Origin: Phaeovulum veldkampii DSM 11550
Lineage (GTDB): Bacteria; Pseudomonadota; Alphaproteobacteria; Rhodobacterales; Rhodobacteraceae
Reading direction: 5' to 3'
Assembly: GCF_003034995.1 (NCBI RefSeq)
Contig: NZ_PZKF01000028.1
Coordinates: forward strand, 1 to 35,869
Length of the DNA stretch: 35,869 nucleotides
In this document: piece by piece, positions 24,061 through 32,543 of the stretch
Layout of the letters: every line of letters starts with the position of its first letter
Numbering within the stretch: position 1 is the stretch's first letter
Translations under genes and position numbers: made by a program
The notes under the pieces: model-generated
Databases searched by the model: none
What the model was told of the DNA's origin: nothing
What the model saw: only the letters and a program-made list of their open reading frames with translations

Positions 24061-25365
24061 TCAGAACAGATGCGCGTTCAGCACCATGTGAACACCAATT
24101 GCAGCGAAATAGCCCAGCGCGATCGCCCAGGTCCATTTCAGGTGGCTGGAGAAGGTATAGGCACCTTTCGCCTGCCCCATCAGCGCCACCCCGGCGGCCG
24201 ATCCGATCGACAGCATCGACCCGCCCACGCCGCAGGTCAGCGTGATCAACAGCCACTGGCCGTCCGACATCGCGGGGTCCATCGTCAGCACCGCAAACAT
24301 CAGCGGAATGTTGTCCACGATCGCCGACAACCCGCCCAGGATGCTGTTGGCGATGCTGGGGCCAAGGTCGGTGTAAAGCAGCTCGGAGGCATTCGCCAGA
24401 TAGCCCAGCACCCCAAGCCCGCCCACGGCAAACAGGATGCCGAAGAAGAACAGCAGCGTATCCCATTCCACGCGCTGAATCTCGCTGAAGCTGTCCAGAA
24501 CCATGTCGCCGTTGTTCTGCCGACGTCCGCGCTTTTTCAGCAGGAACGACAACATCTGCAAGTAACCAAGCCCCAGCATCATGCCCATGGCGGGCGGCAG
24601 ATGCAGAAAGTTCTTGAAGCTGACCGCGGTGACAATGGTCGCCATGAACAACAGCACCACCCCCAACGCCCCCGGCTTCGCCATGACCCGTTCCGTCGCC
24701 GGGGCCGGCTGCGCGTTGGGCAGGGCGAAATGCATGATCGCCGCAGGAACCAGCCAGTTGACCAGCGACGGCAGGAACAGCACGAAGAATTCAAAGAATG
24801 CGAGCTTGCCCTTCTGCCAGACCATCAGCGTGGTGATATCGCCAAAGGGCGTAAAGGCGCCGCCCGCATTGGCCGCGACGACGATCGAGACGCAGCCCAT
24901 GGCGACAAATCGGGGCGACTCGCGCCCCACCGCCATCACCACCGCCCCCATCACCAGCGCAGTGGTGAGGTTGTCGAGCACCCCCGACAGGAAAAATGCC
25001 AGCCCCCCGGTCAACCAGAACAGCTTGCGGTAGCTCAGCCCCATGCCCACCAGCCTGGCGCGCAGCACGTCGAAAACGCGGCGCTCTTCCATCGTGTTCA
25101 CATAGGTGATGGCCACCAGCAGGAACAGGAACAGTTCGCCATATTCCTCGATCACATGGGTGGCATGTTCATGCACCTGATCGCTCAGCCCCGCCTGCAT
25201 GTAGGCCACGCCGATCACCGCCCAGATCAGGCCCGCGGCCAGCATCACGGGCTTGGATTTGCGCATGTGGGTGGCCTCTTCGAAGATCACCAGAACATAG
25301 GCGAGCAGAAATATCGCAAGCGAGAAATATCCCGCCCAATGGCGTGTCAGATCCAGCGTCTCCAC
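24061..25365 (-). CDS. nhaD: NhaD-type Na+/H+ antiporter
   Basis: 434 residues with about 11-12 hydrophobic segments. Signature stretches of the NhaD/ArsB superfamily: LSGVLDNLTTALVMGAVVMA, VAANAGGAFTPFGDITTLMV, WDTLLFFFGILFAVGGLG and GGLSAIVDNIPLMFAVLTMD, the paired DN-containing re-entrant regions. It exchanges cytoplasmic Na+ or Li+ for protons, which suits a marine or saline life. Standalone gene between the aminotransferase and the divergent SelD fusion. A GC-rich hairpin without a T-tract (24028-24052) follows its stop. Confidence 0.9.
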   Translation of the reverse strand: METLDLTRHWAGYFSLAIFLLAYVLVIFEEATHMRKSKPVMLAAGLIWAVIGVAYMQAGLSDQVHEHATHVIEEYGELFLFLLVAITYVNTMEERRVFDVLRARLVGMGLSYRKLFWLTGGLAFFLSGVLDNLTTALVMGAVVMAVGRESPRFVAMGCVSIVVAANAGGAFTPFGDITTLMVWQKGKLAFFEFFVLFLPSLVNWLVPAAIMHFALPNAQPAPATERVMAKPGALGVVLLFMATIVTAVSFKNFLHLPPAMGMMLGLGYLQMLSFLLKKRGRRQNNGDMVLDSFSEIQRVEWDTLLFFFGILFAVGGLGVLGYLANASELLYTDLGPSIANSILGGLSAIVDNIPLMFAVLTMDPAMSDGQWLLITLTCGVGGSMLSIGSAAGVALMGQAKGAYTFSSHLKWTWAIALGYFAAIGVHMVLNAHLF

Positions 25366-25527
25366 GGTTCCCCCCAGGGTGCAAGTATGATGATCCCTCT
25401 ACAGCGCAGCACCGCAGCCGGGAAGCAGAAAACGCTGGGCAAAGCCGCGATCCTGGCGCGCTGAGGCTTGGCCTTCGGGGGGCCGCGCGCTAGGGTCTGC
25501 GCAAACCAAAGGCCCCCTGACCCCATC

Positions 25528-27699
25528 ATGCACCCGATCCCCCTGACCCAAGACCTTGTTCTGATCGGCGGCGGCCATGCGCATGCCCTGCTGTTGCGGA
25601 TGTGGGGGATGAATCCCCTGCCCGGCGTGCGGCTGACGGTGATCAACCCGCTGCCCACGGCGGCCTATTCGGGGATGCTGCCGGGGCATGTGGCAGGGCA
25701 CTATCCGCGCGCGGCGCTGCAACTCGATCTGGTGCGGCTGGCGCGCCATGCGGGGGCGCGGCTGATCCTTGACCGGGCTACGGGGATCGACCGGGCCACG
25801 GGCCGGGTGCTGCTGGCGGGGAGGTCGCCGGTAGCCTATGATCTGGCCTCGATCGACACCGGCATCACCGCCGACATGCCCGCCCTGCCGGGCTTTGCCG
25901 ACCATGCCGTGCCGGTCAAGCCGCTGGATGATTTCGCCGACCGGTGGGAGGCGTTCGTGCAGGCGGTGGCGGCGGGCACGCTGCCGCCGACGGTAGCGGT
26001 GATCGGGGGCGGTGTGGCGGGGGTGGAACTGGCGCTGGCCTGCGCGCACCGGCTGGGCAAGGGCGCGCAGGTGACGGTGATCGAGGCGGCACCGCAGGCG
26101 CTGACGGCGCTTGGCCCCGGCGCGCGGGGGCGGATGCTGCGCCATATGGGCCGCCTTGGCGTGCGGCTGATGACCGGGGCGCCCGCGGTGGCGGTGCATC
26201 CCGGCGCGGTCGAGATCGCGGGCGGGCTGCGCATTCCGGGCGCCTTCATTCTGGGCACCGGCGCCACCCGCCCGGCCGACTGGCTGGCGGGCACCGGCCT
26301 GGACCTGACCGGGGGCTTTGTGACGGTGGATGAAACCCTGCGCAGCTCTGACCCGGCAATTTTCGCTGCGGGCGACGTGGCCCACATGGCCCATGCGCCG
26401 CGGCCCAAGGCGGGCGTCTATGCGGTGCGGCAGGCGCCGGTGCTGCTGGCGAACCTGACCGCGGCACTGACCGGCGGGCGATTGCGCCCCTACCAGCCGC
26501 AGCGCGACTATCTCAAGCTGATCTCGACCGGCGACCGAACCGCGGTGGCTGACAAATGGGGGCTGCCGCTCGATGGCGCCTGGCTCTGGCGCTGGAAGGA
26601 CCGGATCGACCGCCGATTCATGGCGCGGGTGCATGACCTGCCGCCAATGCCCGCGCCGCCGCTGCCCCGCCTGGTGGCGCTGGGCGTGGCCGAGGCGATG
26701 GGGGCCAAGCCGCTGTGCGGCGGCTGCGGCGCCAAGATGGGCGCGGCCAGCCTGCACGCTGCGCTGGCCGCGCTGCCCACGCCCAGGCGCGCCGATGTTC
26801 TGTCCGGGCCGGGCGACGATGCCGCCGTGCTGGCCCACGGCGACGACCGACAGGTCATCACCACCGACCACATGCGCGCCTTTACCCAAGACCCGTTCAC
26901 CCTTGCGCGGATCGTTGCGACCCATGCGCTGGGCGATATCTGGGCGATGGGCGCAGCACCGCAGGCAGCCCTTGCGCAGGTGGTGCTGCCGCCGATGTCA
27001 GCCGCGCTGCACGAACGCACCCTGACCGAGATCATGGCCGCCGCCGCCGAGGTTTTCCGCGCCGCGGGCGCCGATCTGGTCGGCGGCCACACCAGCCTTG
27101 GCGCCGAACTGACGCTGGGCTTTACGGTCACCGGGCTGGCCCAACGACCGATCGGCCAGTCGGGCGCGCGCCCCGGCGATGCGCTGATCCTGACGAAACC
27201 GATTGGCTGCGGGGTCATCCTTGCCGCCGAAATGGCCCGCGCGGCCCCCGGCGCGGTGGTGGCCGACACGCTGGCCGCGATGGCCCGCCCACAGGGCACC
27301 GCCGCGGCAATCCTCGCGCCCCACGCCCATGCGATGACCGATGTCACGGGCTTTGGGCTGGCGGGGCATCTGGTTGGCCTGCTGGAGGCGTCGGGCGTGG
27401 CCGCAACCCTCGATCTGGCCGCCGTCCCGGTCTATCCGGGTGCCGAGGCGCTGGCGGCGGCGGGCCATGGCTCCAGCCTGCTGCCCGCCAATATCGCGGC
27501 GCTGGCCGGGCGGATCAGCGCGCCCCAAGACCCGCGCGCGGACCTGCTGCATGACCCGCAAACCGCAGGCGGCCTGCTGGCCGCGGTTCCGCCCGAGGCG
27601 GTGGCGCAGGTTCTGGGCGCACTTGCCGCAGCCGGCTGCAGCCCGGCCCGGATCGGCACCGTCACCGCGGGGCCGCCACATCTGACAGTGCGCGCGTAA
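25528..27699 (+). CDS. selD: NADH-dehydrogenase-like/SelD fusion (selenide, water dikinase)
   Basis: 723 residues from ATG 25528 (MHPIPLTQDLVLIGGGHAHA). Residues about 8-375 form a FAD/NAD(P) oxidoreductase: LIGGGHAH, VAVIGGGVAGVELALA (second dinucleotide site), and FAAGDVAHM near its end. Residues about 388-720 are SelD: LCGGCGAKMG with catalytic Cys400 (TGC, not a selenocysteine TGA), GPGDDAAV, GDIWAMGA, DLVGGHTSLGAELTLGFTVTG and MTDVTGFGLAGHLVG. SelD makes selenophosphate from selenide and ATP. The oxidoreductase-SelD fusion is known in bacteria and may deliver or reduce selenium. No selA, selB, tRNA-Sec or mnmH/selU gene is in the window, so the selenium product here is unresolved. Single gene with an 18-base gap to the convergent LysM gene end. 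Confidence 0.93.
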   Translation: MHPIPLTQDLVLIGGGHAHALLLRMWGMNPLPGVRLTVINPLPTAAYSGMLPGHVAGHYPRAALQLDLVRLARHAGARLILDRATGIDRATGRVLLAGRSPVAYDLASIDTGITADMPALPGFADHAVPVKPLDDFADRWEAFVQAVAAGTLPPTVAVIGGGVAGVELALACAHRLGKGAQVTVIEAAPQALTALGPGARGRMLRHMGRLGVRLMTGAPAVAVHPGAVEIAGGLRIPGAFILGTGATRPADWLAGTGLDLTGGFVTVDETLRSSDPAIFAAGDVAHMAHAPRPKAGVYAVRQAPVLLANLTAALTGGRLRPYQPQRDYLKLISTGDRTAVADKWGLPLDGAWLWRWKDRIDRRFMARVHDLPPMPAPPLPRLVALGVAEAMGAKPLCGGCGAKMGAASLHAALAALPTPRRADVLSGPGDDAAVLAHGDDRQVITTDHMRAFTQDPFTLARIVATHALGDIWAMGAAPQAALAQVVLPPMSAALHERTLTEIMAAAAEVFRAAGADLVGGHTSLGAELTLGFTVTGLAQRPIGQSGARPGDALILTKPIGCGVILAAEMARAAPGAVVADTLAAMARPQGTAAAILAPHAHAMTDVTGFGLAGHLVGLLEASGVAATLDLAAVPVYPGAEALAAAGHGSSLLPANIAALAGRISAPQDPRADLLHDPQTAGGLLAAVPPEAVAQVLGALAAAGCSPARIGTVTAGPPHLTVRA

Positions 27700-27704
27700 C
27701 CGCG

Positions 27705-29045
27705 CTATTGGGGAATCGCGAACACCTGCCCCGGATAGATCATGTCCGGGTCGCGGATCTGGTCCTTGTTGGCCTCGAAAATCCGCACATAAAGCAGGCC
27801 ATCGCCATAGTTTTTAAGGGCGATGGCCCACAAGGTATAGCCGCGCTCGACTGTCACCACCTGCGCCCGCACCTGCCCCGCATCAGGCGGCGGCACCATG
27901 GTCTGCGGCGATCCTGTCGCCACCGCCACTTCGGACAGATCCTGCAGCGTCGTCTCGGCACGCGCGCGCACCTGACCCGACGCATCTATCGCGTCGATCC
28001 GCAGCGCATGGGCACCCGGCGCGAGCGCGGGCGCGGGCAGGTCCAGCGCCCAGTTACCCGCCTCATCCACCGGCGCCTCGGCCAACAGGGCATTGTCCAG
28101 ATAGGCGCGCACATGGCCCTGCCCCGCGCCGCGCCCGGTCACCCGCACCGGGCCTGCACCTTGACCCCCTGCGCTCTGCCCCCCCAGACTTTGGCCCACC
28201 AGACTTTGGCCCATCGTGTCGATCACCAGCCGTCCCGGCGCCGGGTCCAGCACCCGAACCCCCTGCGCATCGGCCAGCAACACCTCGGGTGCCACCGCTT
28301 GCGTCGCGGTGCCGGTGCCTGCCGCCGGGGCCAGGATCAGCGTCTCGTCAGACACAACCGGTGCCCCGGCATCCGACAGCATCCGCAAGGCCACCGACCG
28401 CGGAACATCTGCACCGGGCAGATCGAACTGGGCCACGAACTGACCCTGCGCATCGGCCTCGGCCAAAGCCACCGCGACGCCATCGATCAGAACCTCGACC
28501 CCGGCCCCCGCCTGCGCCCGCCCCGCCAGCAGAACCGACCCGTCAGGCGCGGCGCGCAAGGTGTCAAACCGCGGCGGCGCCGGGGCGGCCACCACCTCGG
28601 AAACCACCGGCCGGGGAACAGGTGGCGCCTCACCTGCCGCGACAAACAGCGGGTCAGGCGCCGCCTCGGAACTCGCCGCAGGCGCTGCGGCAGGATCGGC
28701 CAGCGCTTGCGTCGGCGCCTCTGGCACGGGGGCAGACACAATCTGTGGCGCATTCTCGGGCGCGGCGCCTGCAATGGCATCCGGCTCGGGTGTGATCGGC
28801 GCCGCCACCTGCGGCTCCACCTCGATCACAGATGCGGGGGCAACGGTCGCCGTGCTCTCTGCCGGATCGGACGCAAGAGCGGCTTCGGGCTGATCGCGCT
28901 TGGGCAGGACAACGGCGACCACGCCCACCACCGCCACCAGCCCCAAAGCCGCAGCAACCCCCGCCACAAGCCCACCAACCACCCCGCCTGCGGGCGCGCG
29001 CGGGGCTGCCGCGGGCTCCGCACTCTCTGCCTGCGCCTGTGCCAT
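27705..29045 (-). CDS. Membrane-anchored LysM protein
   Basis: 446 residues from ATG 29045 (MAQAQAESAEPAAAPRAPAG). One transmembrane segment at about 22-47 (VVGGLVAGVAAALGLVAVVG) is followed by an Ala/Pro/Glu-rich disordered region to about residue 160. Then come two bacterial Ig-like beta modules (PDGSVLLAGRAQAGAGVEVL..., GPVRVTGRGAGQGHVRAYLD...) and a C-terminal LysM domain (VTVERGYTLWAIALKNYGDG, then IRDPDMIYPGQVFAIP). It would bind peptidoglycan in the periplasm. In my reading this architecture is common in Rhodobacterales. The frame stays open further upstream, but that overlaps the divergent LOG gene and is not coding. Confidence 0.85.
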   Translation of the reverse strand: MAQAQAESAEPAAAPRAPAGGVVGGLVAGVAAALGLVAVVGVVAVVLPKRDQPEAALASDPAESTATVAPASVIEVEPQVAAPITPEPDAIAGAAPENAPQIVSAPVPEAPTQALADPAAAPAASSEAAPDPLFVAAGEAPPVPRPVVSEVVAAPAPPRFDTLRAAPDGSVLLAGRAQAGAGVEVLIDGVAVALAEADAQGQFVAQFDLPGADVPRSVALRMLSDAGAPVVSDETLILAPAAGTGTATQAVAPEVLLADAQGVRVLDPAPGRLVIDTMGQSLVGQSLGGQSAGGQGAGPVRVTGRGAGQGHVRAYLDNALLAEAPVDEAGNWALDLPAPALAPGAHALRIDAIDASGQVRARAETTLQDLSEVAVATGSPQTMVPPPDAGQVRAQVVTVERGYTLWAIALKNYGDGLLYVRIFEANKDQIRDPDMIYPGQVFAIPQ

Positions 29046-29162
29046 CCCTGCCCCCGCCGCGGCGCCACGGCCCAATGCCCTAACCGCTTGAGCCAGCTTA
29101 ACAAGCCCGCTATCACCTGACAAGAACCGCCACCCCGCCGCGCAAAGCCGAAGGATCACCCG

Positions 29163-29717
29163 ATGACCCCGCCCAAATCCGTCTGCATCTATTGCGGCTC
29201 GCGTTGCGGCACCCGCGCCAGCTATACCGCCGCCGCACAGGCCACCGGCACGATGCTGGCCGCGCGGGGCTGGCGGCTGGTCTATGGCGCGGGCGATGTG
29301 GGCCTGATGGGCGAGGTGGCGCGTGCAGCCCAGAGCGCGGGCGGGCAGACCTTCGGCGTGATCCCGCTGCACCTGTTCCAGCGCGAGGTCGGCAAGCGAG
29401 ACCTGTCCACCTTCGTCGTGACCGAAGACATGCACGAACGCAAAAAGGTCATGTATATGAATTCCGACGCGATCGCGGTGCTGCCGGGCGGCGCCGGTTC
29501 GCTGGATGAATTGTTCGAGGTTCTGACCTGGCGCCAGATCGGCCTGCACCAGAAACCGATCTTCCTTTTGAACACCGAAGATTACTGGGCCCCCCTGATG
29601 CGCCTGATGGATCAGATCGTGGCCGAGGGCTTTGCCGATGCCTCGCTGCGCGACTATCTGGTGCTGGTGCCCGACGTGGCCGCGCTGGAAGCCGGTCTGG
29701 CCACGGCCTTCGGCTGA
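29163..29717 (+). CDS. LOG-family (TIGR00730) nucleotide phosphoribohydrolase
   Basis: 184 residues: VCIYCGSRCGTRASYTAAA start, LVYGAGDVGLMGEVARAA, HERKKVMYMNSDAIAVLPGG and the PGGAGSLDELFE motif, the active-site PGGxGxxxE. LOG enzymes release the base from cytokinin riboside 5'-monophosphates or other nucleoside monophosphates; in bacteria lacking cytokinin biosynthesis the physiological substrate is often unclear. Its last 64 bases overlap the 3' end of the convergent rarD gene. Confidence 0.9.
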   Translation: MTPPKSVCIYCGSRCGTRASYTAAAQATGTMLAARGWRLVYGAGDVGLMGEVARAAQSAGGQTFGVIPLHLFQREVGKRDLSTFVVTEDMHERKKVMYMNSDAIAVLPGGAGSLDELFEVLTWRQIGLHQKPIFLLNTEDYWAPLMRLMDQIVAEGFADASLRDYLVLVPDVAALEAGLATAFG

Positions 29718-30589
29718 CGCAGGCTCGCGGCACTGTAGATCGCCAGCGCCAGCCAGATCAGCCCAAAGGCCACCGCATGCCAGCGCGTGAAAGGCTCGGC
29801 AAAAACCAGCGTGGCACAGGCAAATTGCAGCGTCGGGTTCAGGTATTGCACCAGCCCCACCGTCGTCATCCGCACCCGACGCGCAGCATAGGCAAACAGC
29901 ATCAGCGGCCCCCCCGTCAGAACCCCCGACAGCGCCAGCAGCAGGCTTGTGCCCGCCTCCTGCCCAAACACCGCGCCGGGCCGCGCGTCGGCCCACAGCC
30001 CCGCATGCAGCCCCCCCAGCCACAGCAGCGCCAGCGGTGCCAGCACCAGCACCTCGGCTGCGACCGACACCACCGGGGCCACCGCCAGATGCTTCTTGAC
30101 CATGCCGTAAAGCCCGAAACTCGCCGCCAGCATCAGCGCGATCCAGGGCGCGGCGCCAAGCCCGAGGCTGAGCGTCACCACCGCCAGCCCCGCCAGCCCG
30201 ACCGCCAGCGCCTGCACCCGCCCCAGCCGCTCACCAAAGCCCAGAACCCCGATCAGCACCGCCACCAGCGGAAAGATGTAATAGCCCAGACTCGCCTCGA
30301 TCGCGCGCCCGGACTGCACCGAAAAGATGAACAAAAACCAGTTGACCGAGATCATCAGCGCCGCAAACACGATCACCAGCCCGCCGCGCCCGCGCAATGC
30401 CGCCCAAAGCGCGCCCAACTGCCCCTGCACCGCCAGAACCGCACCAAAGAAGGCCAGCGACCACAAGGTCCGGTGGCTCAGCACCTCCAGCGGCGGCACC
30501 TCGGCCAGAAGTTTGTAAAACAGCGGCGACAGCCCCCAGACCACACAGGCCGCGACCATCGCCCAAAAGCCTTTCGTCGCCTCGTTCAT
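29654..30589 (-). CDS. rarD: RarD, EamA-family permease
   Basis: 311 residues with ten hydrophobic segments in two EamA repeats. Opening KGFWAMVAACVVWGLSPLFY and PPLEVLSHRTLWSL, then GYYIFPLVAVLIGVLGFGER and VGLVQYLNPTLQFACATLVF, are hallmarks of RarD. Transport substrate is not established for this family; a drug/metabolite exporter role is assumed. The 3' end overlaps the LOG gene in antisense by 64 bases, covering the last 20 or so residues. Confidence 0.93.
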   Translation of the reverse strand: MNEATKGFWAMVAACVVWGLSPLFYKLLAEVPPLEVLSHRTLWSLAFFGAVLAVQGQLGALWAALRGRGGLVIVFAALMISVNWFLFIFSVQSGRAIEASLGYYIFPLVAVLIGVLGFGERLGRVQALAVGLAGLAVVTLSLGLGAAPWIALMLAASFGLYGMVKKHLAVAPVVSVAAEVLVLAPLALLWLGGLHAGLWADARPGAVFGQEAGTSLLLALSGVLTGGPLMLFAYAARRVRMTTVGLVQYLNPTLQFACATLVFAEPFTRWHAVAFGLIWLALAIYSAASLRQPKAVARPASSAATSGTSTR

Positions 30590-30629
30590 TCATCCCCCGC
30601 AAGCAAGAGGCCATACCGGCACCCTGCCC

Positions 30630-30681
30630 GTTCATCTTGGTTCAAATATCCTCGGGGGTGCGGGGGCAGACAGCCCCCGCC
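30630..30681. repeat. Third copy of the dispersed repeat with adjacent GC hairpin
   Basis: GTTCATCTTGGTTCAAATAT continuing to CCTCGGGGG (30630-30658) matches the arms at 12069-12140 with two or three differences. It is followed by GCGGGGGCAGACAGCCCCCGC, a short hairpin. It lies between rarD and the stop of the host-attachment gene and may act as the transcript end of the latter. Confidence 0.6.
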
Positions 30682-30692
30682 TTCGCCGCCCC

Positions 30693-31145
30693 TTACAGCG
30701 CGTCGAGTTCGGCCGCCACGACCTCGGCAATCTTGGCCACCGGATGCTTGGTCAGGGTCTTGGGCAGTTCGGCCACCACGACCGCGCGCAGCGCATCGTC
30801 CATTTCATCGCGCAGCGCACCCAGAACCTGCGGCGGGGCGACCAGAACCAGCTTGTCAAACTCGCCCGCCCGCGCGCGACGGGTCAGCATCTCGACCAGA
30901 TCGGCAGCAAAGCGTTCGCCCACAAGGCGGCCATAATCGGGCTGGTCCATCGCCGACCGCCGCCCCCCCGCCATCGATTCAAACACGCGGCCCGGAGGTG
31001 CGGTATCCGCACCGGGCATCTCGGTATCGGCCTCTTCACGTTCGATCAGCCGCAGTTGCGGCTGGCGCAGATCGCCGGTGTTTTCAAGGATCAGGGCCTT
31101 CTCCCCATCGGCCACGACCACCCAGGCGCCTTTTGCAAGCAACAT
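30693..31145 (-). CDS. Host attachment-type protein (PF10116-like)
   Basis: 150 residues from ATG 31145 (MLLAKGAWVVVADGEKALIL), with GAGAGGAGC upstream. Matches the family named for a protein required for attachment to host cells in Agrobacterium: WVVVADGEKALILENTGD, the RVFESMAGGRRSAMDQPDYG block with conserved SAM-Y pattern, and KLVLVAPPQVLGALRDEM. The fold resembles the eRF1 domain found in ribosome-associated factors, so a role in translation or stress rescue is an alternative to attachment. Standalone gene. Confidence 0.85.
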   Translation of the reverse strand: MLLAKGAWVVVADGEKALILENTGDLRQPQLRLIEREEADTEMPGADTAPPGRVFESMAGGRRSAMDQPDYGRLVGERFAADLVEMLTRRARAGEFDKLVLVAPPQVLGALRDEMDDALRAVVVAELPKTLTKHPVAKIAEVVAAELDAL

Positions 31146-31249
31146 CGTCCGCTCCTCTCTTTTGTTCGCGGGGCAGACCCGCAGATCCAAGCTAAGACCG
31201 ACCCCGCTGTGAAAAAAGCCCTGAGTACGACAAAGACCATGCACGACAA

Positions 31250-31278
31250 GAAAAACCCGCCGGATCGCTCCGGCGGGT
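31250..31278 (-). terminator. Rho-independent terminator of sodB
   Basis: On the minus strand, stem ACCCGCCGGA / TCCGGCGGGT with a 4-base loop is followed by TTTTTCTTGT, starting 29 bases after the sodB stop. Confidence 0.85.
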
Positions 31279-31307
31279 GATCACGGGCGCGGTGCGCCGC
31301 AGGCCGG

Positions 31308-31907
31308 TCACATCCGGGCGGCGACATTTTCCCAGTTGACCAGTTTTTCAAGGAAGTTGGTCAGGTAAGCGGGGCGCTTGTTGCGGAAGTCGATATAGTA
31401 ACTGTGCTCCCACACATCGCAGCCCAGCAGCGCAGTCTGACCAAAGCACAGCGGGTTCACGCCGTTTTCGGTCTTGGTGATCTTGAGGCTGCCGTCGGTG
31501 TCCTTGACCAGCCAGGCCCAACCCGAGCCGAACTGCGCCGCGCCCGCGGCGGCGAAATCGTCCTTGAATTTCGCCACCGAGCCAAAGCTGTCGACCAGCG
31601 CCTTTTCCAGCTCGGGCGGCATGGTCTTGCCGCCCGGCCCCATCATCTCCCAGAACTGGGCATGGTTCCAATGCTGGCTGGCGTTGTTGAAGATGCCAGA
31701 CTGCGCCACTGCGCCCGCGCAATAGGTGCCGCGGATGATGTCTTCAAGCGACTTGCTCTCCCATTCGGTGCCGGCGATCAGCTTGTTGCCGTTGTCCACA
31801 TAGGCCTTGTGGTGCAGGTCGTGGTGGTATTCCAGCGTCTCGGCCGACATGCCCAGCGCGGCCAGCGCGTCATGGGCATAGGGCAGATCGGGAAGGGTGA
31901 AAGCCAT
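31308..31907 (-). CDS. sodB: Iron superoxide dismutase
   Basis: 199 residues from ATG 31907 (MAFTLPDLPYAHDALAALGM), with GAGAGG upstream. Metal ligands follow the Fe/Mn-SOD pattern: His28 in LEYHHDLHHKAYV, His82 in QHWNHAQFW, and the Asp and His of LLGCDVWEHSYYIDFRNKR. GVNPLCFGQTALLGCDVWEH includes the glutamine-or-histidine position used to separate Fe from Mn types. In alphaproteobacteria such enzymes are often cambialistic, so the metal is not certain. It dismutates superoxide in the cytoplasm. Single gene with its own promoter and terminator. Confidence 0.93.
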   Translation of the reverse strand: MAFTLPDLPYAHDALAALGMSAETLEYHHDLHHKAYVDNGNKLIAGTEWESKSLEDIIRGTYCAGAVAQSGIFNNASQHWNHAQFWEMMGPGGKTMPPELEKALVDSFGSVAKFKDDFAAAGAAQFGSGWAWLVKDTDGSLKITKTENGVNPLCFGQTALLGCDVWEHSYYIDFRNKRPAYLTNFLEKLVNWENVAARM

Positions 31908-31941
31908 GGGGCGAATCCTCTCGGGGTGTTTGAATCGTTCC

Positions 31942-31970
31942 AATTGAAGCGCGCTGCGACAAAACGTCAA
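31942..31970 (-). promoter_or_regulatory. Predicted sodB promoter
   Basis: Minus strand TTGACG (31970-31965), 17-base spacer, TCAATT (31947-31942), then about 35 bases to the sodB ATG. It sits in the 75-base gap after soxG. Confidence 0.55.
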
Positions 31971-31982
31971 CCCCGCACCCGG

Positions 31983-32543
31983 TCAGCCGGGCAGCAACTC
32001 GGACCCAGTCCTTGCTGAATGTTCAAGAATTCCGGCCACATAGCCCGCAACCGAGCGAAAACAGATCAGGCTGATCTCATCGTCGCCCGACCGCCAGATC
32101 GCCACGGCGACCTGAGCCGCACGGGTGCGGCGCAACTCGTCACGTTCCATCCGGGCGAAATCGACCGGGCACAGCTTCATCAGCACCTGATCGGCCTTGG
32201 CCCCGCCAATGCGGAACAGCGCGCGCGCGTCCGACACTTCGGCGACCAGCGCATGATCCCTGGCCAGCGCCGCCGACAGCACCGCTACCGCCCCGGGCGC
32301 CTCGGCATGGGGCAAGAGGATCAGCACCTCGTCCGACGACATCCAGCCCACGGCCTTGTCACCCGCCGTCACGATCCGCCGCCGGCCCGGCATCGCGCAG
32401 CCGGTGACTGCCTTGACCGCCTTGGCAACCCGCGCCGCGCCCAGATCGGCGCGCAGCGTGATCATGCCCACCGGCCCCGCCGCCTCGATCCGGGCAAAGC
32501 CGTCGGTGCGCGCGCCCTGAAGGGCGCTGGTGGCATCAGACAT
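31983..32543 (-). CDS. soxG: Sarcosine oxidase gamma subunit
   Basis: 186 residues. GPVGMITLRADLGAARVAKA, GCAMPGRRRIV, VGWMSSDEVLILLPH, VSDARALFRIGGAKADQVLM, and the C-terminal QVAVAIWRSGDDEISLICFRSVAGYV match the SoxG/TrmE-like fold. It is the smallest accessory subunit of the heterotetrameric enzyme that oxidises sarcosine to glycine, with the methyl group passed to tetrahydrofolate. ATG overlaps the soxA stop by 8 bases (ATGTCTGA). Confidence 0.92.
   Translation of the reverse strand: MSDATSALQGARTDGFARIEAAGPVGMITLRADLGAARVAKAVKAVTGCAMPGRRRIVTAGDKAVGWMSSDEVLILLPHAEAPGAVAVLSAALARDHALVAEVSDARALFRIGGAKADQVLMKLCPVDFARMERDELRRTRAAQVAVAIWRSGDDEISLICFRSVAGYVAGILEHSARTGSELLPG

Noticed and set aside
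26716-26727. Possible selenocysteine codon in SelD
   Set aside because: The catalytic position is TGC (Cys400), and no in-frame TGA occurs before the stop.
29046-30023. Upstream extension of the LysM protein frame
   Set aside because: It runs antisense through the LOG gene and into rarD, has no homology, and the protein has a sensible start with a following membrane anchor at 29045.
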